5,895 nucleotides of DNA from Thermoplasmata archaeon (GTDB lineage: Archaea; Thermoplasmatota; E2; DHVEG-1; B18-G2). How positions within the stretch are numbered: the first letter of the stretch is position 1; every line of letters starts with the position of its first letter. The stretch covers positions 1 to 5,895 of the forward strand of contig JAGHAD010000021.1 of NCBI GenBank assembly GCA_021161685.1, written 5' to 3'. The position numbers were made by a program, and so were the translations under genes. Below the pieces are notes generated by a model, which worked only from the letters and a program-made list of their open reading frames with translations, was not told where the DNA came from and made no database searches. Positions 1 through 4,000 of the stretch are shown here, piece after piece.

Positions 1-632
1 CCATAAGTTTTATTCTCAAAATTCAATTGCAGTACGCTTCCAAAATCCTTTTCCTTAAGTAAGATTTCTCCCATAACGTTAGTTATCAGGTTCCCAAACT
101 TGTCTATGTGCATGATTTTCCCAACGATTCTATCTCCCTCTTTCCTTCCAAATTCGATATCCATGTCGACAAAGCTTTCAACTCTCTCCCCTATATCTTC
201 TGGTGAAAAGCCTTTAGCTAAGAGGGCAGCGGCCGGCGCGAATACATCTCTCGCATGGAAAGTTGAACCGATAGATTGCCTGCAAATGTCTTTCTTAATC
301 TCGTACACCTTAAAATCCCTGTAAAGCTTTGCAGATGGAATCAGTATACCATTATCTGGACCGACAAAGAAGCAAACCGGAGTCTCTATTATAATGGCTT
401 TCCTTTTGGTACCAACACCAGGGTCAACGACCGCCACGTGTATGCTCCCCCTAGGAAAGTAGGGAACCGTTGTATAAAGAAGGAAGGCTCCTTCCATCAC
501 GTTCTGCGGGGTGATATCATGGGATAAATCAACTATGTGCACATCTCTAGTAATTTCAAGTATAACTCCTTTCATCTGGGCAACGTACGTATCCTTTAAT
601 CCAAAATCAGTTAGCAGGGTTATTACTTTCAT
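1..632 (-). CDS. SAM hydrolase (adenosine-forming), DUF62 / SAM hydroxide adenosyltransferase family, C-terminus outside window
   Basis: This gene has no stop codon in the window: 210 residues are visible and the frame runs off the left edge, so roughly 45-50 C-terminal residues are probably missing (family proteins are about 255-260 aa). Family enzymes use water or hydroxide to split S-adenosylmethionine into adenosine and methionine; recent work links them to removal of the (R)-SAM epimer. The start region reads MKVITLLTDFGLKD. The conserved family blocks follow in order: HDITP near residue 38, VVDPGVG (68-74), GPDNGIL (91-97), STFHARD (123-129) and DKFGNLITN near 178. The Asp-Arg-His triad known from Pyrococcus and SalL-type members maps to D70, R77 and H126, with the expected spacing. 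There is no signal peptide, so it should be cytosolic. Its ATG overlaps the stop of the upstream HAD gene as ATGA, and no good Shine-Dalgarno precedes it, so translation is probably coupled to the HAD gene. Confidence 0.93.
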   Translation of the reverse strand, partial: MKVITLLTDFGLKDTYVAQMKGVILEITRDVHIVDLSHDITPQNVMEGAFLLYTTVPYFPRGSIHVAVVDPGVGTKRKAIIIETPVCFFVGPDNGILIPSAKLYRDFKVYEIKKDICRQSIGSTFHARDVFAPAAALLAKGFSPEDIGERVESFVDMDIEFGRKEGDRIVGKIMHIDKFGNLITNVMGEILLKEKDFGSVLQLNFENKTY

Positions 633-1270
633 GCTATGCCGAGAACAGAGGGTAAGTCATTTAGGGAATTTATGATACAATCGTTTGTGCTTTTTGCTTC
701 TCTATCGATCAAAATTGCGCGCACACCAATGGATCTCGGAACTTCATAATCAAATACCCTATCATCTCCAACATGTAGGATCTCTTCCTTCTTTATACCC
801 AAAACTGAACATACCTTGATGTAAACCTCTGCATTGTTCTTGACCATTCCAAAATGGGAAACAGATGAAAAGACCTTAGAAAAGAATTTTCGAAAGCCCG
901 TCTCTTCTAGCTCTGCCTCCACAAAATCTATCTTTGCGTTTGAAAGGACAATTAGCTGATATCTCTCTTTCAGCTTCTCTAAGGTTGGAAGGGCATCTGG
1001 ATAAGGTTCTATAGCATGCCTGTAATCGTCTATGAGCTTTTTCCAATCATAGTTCAATCCATATCTTTTGAACCAGAAGGAGGGATCATACCACTCTATC
1101 CTATCCTTACCTATACTCTGATAGTCCTTCATAAGGAAAGATTTTGCTTCCTCGACACTTATTCCCTTTTTCTCTGCATACATCTTTGGTAAACCCTCCA
1201 ACCAGAATAGATCGGCAAATTTGGTTTTGACCAATGTGCCGTCGAGATCGAAGGAAACATACCTGATCAT
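629..1270 (-). CDS. HAD superfamily hydrolase (predicted small-molecule phosphatase)
   Basis: A 213-residue protein with all four haloacid dehalogenase motifs. Motif I is FDLDGT with nucleophile D8 and acid/base D10. Motif II is S110 in IVLSNAK. Motif III is probably K144 in FGMVKNN. Motif IV is HVGDDRVFDYE with D169, D170 and D174 for Mg2+. Residues about 17-88 form a helical C1-type cap, as in phosphoglycolate phosphatase and haloacid dehalogenase relatives. Length is normal and the protein is cytosolic. Asp at D10 favours a phosphatase over a dehalogenase, but the substrate cannot be read from sequence. The ATG at 1270 places the nucleophile at the usual position 8; the only purine-rich stretch before it is GAGAGAAA directly abutting the start, so leaderless translation is possible. 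The stop overlaps the start of the SAM hydrolase gene by four bases, which suggests a shared pathway, perhaps nucleoside or SAM-related salvage (inference). Confidence 0.92.
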   Translation of the reverse strand: MIRYVSFDLDGTLVKTKFADLFWLEGLPKMYAEKKGISVEEAKSFLMKDYQSIGKDRIEWYDPSFWFKRYGLNYDWKKLIDDYRHAIEPYPDALPTLEKLKERYQLIVLSNAKIDFVEAELEETGFRKFFSKVFSSVSHFGMVKNNAEVYIKVCSVLGIKKEEILHVGDDRVFDYEVPRSIGVRAILIDREAKSTNDCIINSLNDLPSVLGIA

Positions 1271-1292
1271 TTTCTCTCTATAAAACTTTCAT

Positions 1293-1303
1293 GGTTTATT
1301 TCT
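1293..1303 (-). promoter_or_regulatory. possible TATA-like element of the HAD/SAM hydrolase unit
   Basis: On the minus strand the 66-bp gap before the HAD gene contains AGAAATAAACC, with AATAAA at 1300-1295, about 25-30 bases before the ATG. Archaeal TATA boxes sit about 25 bp before the transcript start, so this position fits a leaderless or nearly leaderless mRNA. The match is weak and the gap is AT-rich, so it may be chance; read-through from the upstream propeller gene is the alternative. Confidence 0.3.
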
Positions 1304-1336
1304 CTTTTGAATATGAAATAGCGAGAAAGTTAGTTC

Positions 1337-2164
1337 TTACAGGAACTTCCATACGATAGCGGTATCCCTACCTAGGAAGTTTCCCTTCTCATCAAAGGCT
1401 TCCACTGCAAGCAAGTATTTTCCAAAACCAAACCTCTTCCATTTCCATTCAAATGGCTTTGCAGAATCGCTGTAAACCAGATTTCCATCTAAATAGAAGT
1501 CAACCCTGCTTATGCTCAAATTCTTTATGAAGGTAACCTCCACATTTACCCATCCAATCACCATTTTTAGACTTGGAAACGGAAAACCTGGATAGACCCT
1601 TTTGCCAAAGAAGTATGTCGATCTATCCTCTGGTTTGGAGATGCATACGTAGGTTTTGTTGTTTATAAGAAGTCTAACCGTTCCCATCACTCCTCCAACA
1701 ACTAAATCTTCAAAACCATCCTGATTAAAATCTCCAACTGCAAAACCTCCTTCATGTAAATGGTCTGCCCACGTTAGTTTCATGTCTCTAAACATGCATG
1801 CTAGGAAGAGTTTGAATGTGAAGTTCCCTTGTTGAATGTACATGATCATACTCCAATCACCTGCAAAGACTATATCAAGTAATCCGTCCCTATTATAATC
1901 TAAGACTGCAATCGAGCCAAAGGGTGTGCTGCCGAGGGTATAGGTTAATTCGATTGGTGGAGGTAAGCTCGCTACCAATATGCCTGGAGAGGATGAGTTA
2001 AAACATTTTTCTGACCCATCGTTCAGCTTAATGTAAATATGTCCAGGATCCGTAAAGTTGGGATCTCCCTCTGTGGCAGCACAGACTACCAGATCTGGAT
2101 ATCCATCGTCGTTGAAATCTCCCGTATCTAAACCCCAGCTTGCAGTACCGTAATCGAAAGCCAC
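1337..2164 (-). CDS. VCBS/FG-GAP propeller protein, 3' part (frameshifted from the signal-peptide part): propeller repeats plus C-terminal Ig-like domain
   Basis: The open frame encodes about 275 residues from a nominal GTG at 2164, but that GTG has no credible ribosome binding site and lies inside the continuous homology to the upstream part, so it is probably an internal valine. Three clear FG-GAP/VCBS calcium-binding loops are present: GDFNDDGYPDLVV, LDYNRDGLLDIVF and GDFNQDGFEDLVVGG. Each has the D-x-[ND]-x-D-G-x-x-D pattern of an extracellular beta-propeller. The last 70 or so residues, with VDFYLDGNLVYSD, an FEWKW segment and VEAFDEKGN, resemble a bacterial Ig-like domain of the Big_9 type. 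There is no C-terminal membrane helix or sorting signal. Alone this fragment lacks a signal peptide and should not be exported; it makes sense only joined to the 2128-2688 frame. Specific ligand or function is unknown; such domains usually bind other surface proteins or carbohydrates. Confidence 0.8.
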   Translation of the reverse strand: MAFDYGTASWGLDTGDFNDDGYPDLVVCAATEGDPNFTDPGHIYIKLNDGSEKCFNSSSPGILVASLPPPIELTYTLGSTPFGSIAVLDYNRDGLLDIVFAGDWSMIMYIQQGNFTFKLFLACMFRDMKLTWADHLHEGGFAVGDFNQDGFEDLVVGGVMGTVRLLINNKTYVCISKPEDRSTYFFGKRVYPGFPFPSLKMVIGWVNVEVTFIKNLSISRVDFYLDGNLVYSDSAKPFEWKWKRFGFGKYLLAVEAFDEKGNFLGRDTAIVWKFL

Positions 2165-2688
2165 AATTTTCCTATGTCACGAAACGTTCCATTTCCATTG
2201 TTTTTGAAGAGCTTTATTTTACCATTGTTTGAGCCAACCACAAAATCTACATCTCCATCCAAATCATTATCGAAATCAGCGGCATCTATATCCTCTACAC
2301 GTATAAGAGGGGTTCGTCGAGTCTTATCCTCTTCACTGTATTCTCTTATGTTCTCTAACTTAAAACTACCATCTCCTCTCCCATAAAATATGGTAATATG
2401 ACCGTGATTGTCAGATAAGCTTCTCCATCCAACAACAATATCCAGCCGTCCATCTCTATTGAAATCTGCTGTTGCCAAACCATACGTGCTAACTCCTGTG
2501 CTTTCGCTGTGAAAGTCTTTTAGTACATATGCCTCAAAGAAAGGGGCTGTGTACAGGTCAGGGTAAAATTCAAATGGCTTTGGGTAAATCACGTTTCCTT
2601 CATTATGATCGCTTGGACTTGCAGCCATTGGTATAGGCAAGCTCACCAGCATTACCAAAAGCATTGCGGTTATCCAACCTTTCTTCAT
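2128..2688 (-). CDS. VCBS/FG-GAP propeller protein, 5' part with signal peptide (truncated by frameshift)
   Basis: The frame encodes 186 residues beginning with a classical Sec signal: two lysines, a hydrophobic core (ITAMLLVMLVSLPIPM) and a likely cleavage after the Ala-Ala near residues 22-23. No lipobox cysteine is present, so the product would be released or held by other contacts. Two FG-GAP/VCBS loops follow: ADFNRDGRLDIVVG (residues 75-87 region) and an expanded ADFDNDLDGDVDFVVG (137-152). Sensible propeller sequence ends at residue 174 (NGNGTFRDIGK). The remaining 12 residues are an out-of-frame tail that overlaps the 3' frame by 37 bases. The start is well supported: an ATG preceded by GGAGGTGGT, eight bases away. 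The gene is transcribed on its own from the divergent 2689-2760 promoter region. Confidence 0.85.
   Translation of the reverse strand: MKKGWITAMLLVMLVSLPIPMAASPSDHNEGNVIYPKPFEFYPDLYTAPFFEAYVLKDFHSESTGVSTYGLATADFNRDGRLDIVVGWRSLSDNHGHITIFYGRGDGSFKLENIREYSEEDKTRRTPLIRVEDIDAADFDNDLDGDVDFVVGSNNGKIKLFKNNGNGTFRDIGKLWLSITVLQAGV
2164..2173 (-). other. one-base frameshift site splitting the VCBS propeller gene
   Basis: On the minus strand the first frame reads GGA AAA TTG at 2172-2164. Adding one A to the run of four (2170-2167), or slipping back one base on AAA, gives GGA AAA ATT GTG GCT, which continues GTFRDIGK into IVAFDYGTASWGLD. The joined product would be about 450 residues: signal peptide, five recognisable FG-GAP loops and an Ig-like domain. 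Both sides look equally well conserved, with no other stop codon, so the lesion is recent, a sequencing error in a homopolymer, or a -1 slippage site. The sequence alone cannot choose among these. Confidence 0.85.
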
Positions 2689-2696
2689 CCTCTTTT

Positions 2697-2705
2697 ACCA
2701 CCTCC
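2697..2705 (-). promoter_or_regulatory. strong Shine-Dalgarno site of the VCBS gene
   Basis: GGAGGTGGT on the minus strand ends eight bases before the ATG at 2688. It matches the complement of the archaeal 16S rRNA tail (GGAGGTGAT) at eight of nine positions. It fixes the start of the signal-peptide-bearing frame and is the best ribosome binding site in the window. Confidence 0.8.
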
Positions 2706-2722
2706 CACCTTTTAACTCTTTG

Positions 2723-2738
2723 CCGATATATATTTCGG
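2723..2738 (-). promoter_or_regulatory. TATA box of the VCBS gene inside a near-palindrome
   Basis: The minus strand reads CCGAAATATATATCGG; the AAATATATAT core is a good archaeal TATA box. It lies about 38-50 bases before the ATG, placing a transcript start near 2705-2712, just before the Shine-Dalgarno site. The CCGA...TCGG arms make an almost perfect 16-bp inverted repeat around the TATA core, which could serve as an operator (inference). Confidence 0.55.
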
Positions 2739-2777
2739 ATAAGGTTGGTTTTGTCGAAGTTAGTTGTTAAGCGATAT

Positions 2778-2788
2778 TCTTTTAAAGG
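2778..2788 (+). promoter_or_regulatory. possible TATA box of the small 2809-2964 gene
   Basis: Plus-strand TTCTTTTAAAG (TTTTAAA at 2780-2786) lies about 23-29 bases before a GTG at 2809, the distance expected for a leaderless archaeal transcript. It is divergent from the VCBS promoter, about 40 bp away. Support is by position and composition only. Confidence 0.35.
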
Positions 2789-2808
2789 TTTATTCTCTTC
2801 TAGTACAC

Positions 2809-2964
2809 GTGGGGAGAGGCGTCAGTGAGTTGGTGTGGTATTGGGTTAAAGGTCCAATAAGGATTTATACAAGAAAGGAGGAATTGGTGGAGAAGGCACT
2901 CAGAGAGGGTTTCTTCGTTATCGGGATAAGGAAAACATCAAGGTATACCAAAACAGGGATCTAA
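2809..2964 (+). CDS. small hypothetical protein, about 51 residues
   Basis: I do not recognise this protein. The frame has protein-like character: a Trp/Tyr-rich start (LVWYWVKGPIRIYT), an amphipathic helix (RKEELVEKALREG) and a beta-like segment (FFVIGIRKTSRYTK), with AGA/AGG and ATA codons as in its neighbours. The start is uncertain. GTG at 2809 fits a leaderless transcript from the TTTTAAA box; TTG at 2830 or GTG at 2833 would follow a GGAGAGG at 2813-2819; an in-frame TTG at 2764 is open but lies upstream of the TATA-like element. The stop TAA is followed by no further domain in frame, so it could also be the remnant of a longer gene. It stands alone between two promoters, with no operon partner. 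Confidence 0.4.
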   Translation: MGRGVSELVWYWVKGPIRIYTRKEELVEKALREGFFVIGIRKTSRYTKTGI

Positions 2965-2974
2965 CAGCTGTTGA

Positions 2975-3088
2975 AAATTGAGCTTAGTTGAATCCGTCAA
3001 CGCTTCTAGGATTAGACAAAGGCTTAAAAAAATGAATCGTTGGCGAACCAGAGCAGATGTTATTCGGATGCGCCTGCTGAAATAATAA
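2975..3088 (+). pseudogene. possible C-terminal remnant of a transposase (IS256/mutator-like), degenerate
   Basis: Between stop codons at 2972 and 3083 one frame reads KLSLVESVNASRIRQ, then LKKMNRWRTRADVIR, then MRLLK and two stop codons. The order ESxN, a basic RxRQRLKK stretch and an RWR block recalls the C-terminal end of IS256/mutator-type transposases, where an E-S-[LVI]-N motif containing the last catalytic Glu is followed by a basic segment. Only about 36 residues are left, there is no start codon with a ribosome binding site, and no terminal inverted repeats are evident. The likeness is from memory of the family pattern and is weak. It could equally be a chance frame in intergenic DNA. 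Confidence 0.25.
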
Positions 3089-3093
3089 CAACC

Positions 3094-3101
3094 CTTAAAT
3101 A
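3094..3101 (+). promoter_or_regulatory. TATA box of the coiled-coil gene
   Basis: CTTAAATA lies 36-43 bases before the ATG at 3137. A transcript starting about 25 bp downstream, near 3120-3125, would have a very short leader that just includes the GGAGG site. Position and sequence both fit an archaeal promoter. Confidence 0.5.
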
Positions 3102-3122
3102 CCACTAAATCTTACCTTCTAT

Positions 3123-3127
3123 GGAGG
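3123..3127 (+). promoter_or_regulatory. Shine-Dalgarno site of the coiled-coil gene
   Basis: GGAGG, within GGAGGGGTCAG, ends nine bases before the ATG at 3137. This selects that ATG; the upstream ATG at 3121 is in another frame and overlaps the site itself. Confidence 0.65.
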
Positions 3128-3136
3128 GGTCAGAAG

Positions 3137-4000
3137 ATGGTAGAGAAGAGTACAATTACAGCTGAGTATAAAGATACTGGTGACATCAACGCTTTCAAGG
3201 AGAGTCTACAACAAGTTACAACCCAGTTGGAAGCAGTGAGGAATTCTTTCTATCAAGGTGTTGAAGAAATTGAAAAGATCAAAAAAATGCTCGATGTAGG
3301 TCAAATTAACAGGTTCACCAGTATAATAAATGAGTTTGAAGAGAGGTTGGCTGCAAGCGAAAGAGAGAAAGAAGAAGCTTTAGAAAATGCAAAGAGGTTC
3401 AGCGAAGAGCTGGAAAAGGAAAAAGAGAGGCTGGTGAAACTATGGGATGCCTACAAAATGCAGGAAGACGAGCTGGCTGCCAAGGAAAAAAGAATAGAAG
3501 AGCTAGAGAAAGAAATAGAGAGGTACAAGCAATCTATGGTGCAATTGGAAAAGGACTTAAATGACAGGATCAAAACCTTAACTGAGAGGATCAATAAAAA
3601 GGAAGAAGAACTTCAAAAGTATAAAACTTACAGGGATCAACAAGAAAGCCTTGAGAGAGCAAAAAGAGAACTTGAGAACAGGATCAATCTACTAAACAAC
3701 CAGTTAAAAGAAAAGGAAGAAGAAATAAGAAAGCTGAGGAGTGAAAACGAAGAACTCAAGAAGTACAAGAAGTACATGGAGTTTAAGGAGAAATACGAGC
3801 AACTGCAAGAGAATTTCAAAAAAGAAAGAGAAAGATTAACCAAACTGTATAAACTGTACGAAGATTTAGAAAAAGAGAACAAGGAACTTAAGGCTGAGCT
3901 AGAGAAGTGGCACAACTGGTACGATTCAAATGCTGAAATCTTTGGAAAACTCTACAAATCCGTTGAAGAAATCAGGGCAAGGAGAGCAGAAAGAAAATAG
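3137..4000 (+). CDS. coiled-coil protein of unknown function with repeated aromatic motifs
   Basis: A 287-residue protein, highly charged (Glu/Lys/Arg). Residues about 1-60 are less charged and may form a small N-terminal helical region; about 62-258 are almost continuous heptad-like coiled coil; the tail (about 259-287) is Trp/Tyr-rich and then basic (RARRAERK). There is no signal peptide, membrane helix, cysteine, ATP-binding motif or zinc hook, so it is not an SMC/Rad50 ATPase. A short motif recurs five times: LVKLWDAY (99), LQKYKTY (159), LKKYKKY (207), LTKLYKLY (234) and LEKWHNWY (255), the pattern L-x-K followed by aromatics three residues apart. The gene has its own promoter and ribosome binding site and ends exactly against the end of rad50 on the other strand. 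A structural, scaffolding or chromosome-associated role is possible, but I do not assign a function. Confidence 0.85.
   Translation: MVEKSTITAEYKDTGDINAFKESLQQVTTQLEAVRNSFYQGVEEIEKIKKMLDVGQINRFTSIINEFEERLAASEREKEEALENAKRFSEELEKEKERLVKLWDAYKMQEDELAAKEKRIEELEKEIERYKQSMVQLEKDLNDRIKTLTERINKKEEELQKYKTYRDQQESLERAKRELENRINLLNNQLKEKEEEIRKLRSENEELKKYKKYMEFKEKYEQLQENFKKERERLTKLYKLYEDLEKENKELKAELEKWHNWYDSNAEIFGKLYKSVEEIRARRAERK

Noticed and set aside
229..242. Short GC-rich patch GCGGCCGGCGCG in the SAM hydrolase
   Set aside because: It simply encodes the conserved F-A-P-A-A-A stretch after the catalytic HARD block; no sign of insertion.
100..527. Two open frames on the plus strand
   Set aside because: They lie antisense to the SAM hydrolase, whose family motifs cover the whole stretch; neither has a ribosome binding site or recognisable sequence.
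2174..2386. Plus-strand open frame
   Set aside because: It is antisense to the FG-GAP repeats of the propeller gene, and its Ser/Pro/Leu-rich sequence is the typical mirror of that coding strand.
2764..2766. TTG as the start of the small gene
   Set aside because: It lies upstream of the TTTTAAA element at 2780-2786 and has no ribosome binding site; later starts fit better.
3030..3083. C/D box guide RNA suggested by ATGAATC, CAGA and CTGA elements
   Set aside because: The C box differs from RTGATGA at three positions and the D' box is imperfect; only the final CTGA matches, which is too little.
2740..3136. tRNA or other structured RNA in the intergenic region
   Set aside because: No cloverleaf arms, T-loop GGTTCGA-type motif or GC-rich stem of the kind expected in a thermophile's tRNA was found.
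3637..3915. Minus-strand open frame rich in Ser, Leu and Phe
   Set aside because: It is the reverse of a Glu/Lys-rich coiled-coil coding strand (GAA/AAA read as TTC/TTT); no independent support.
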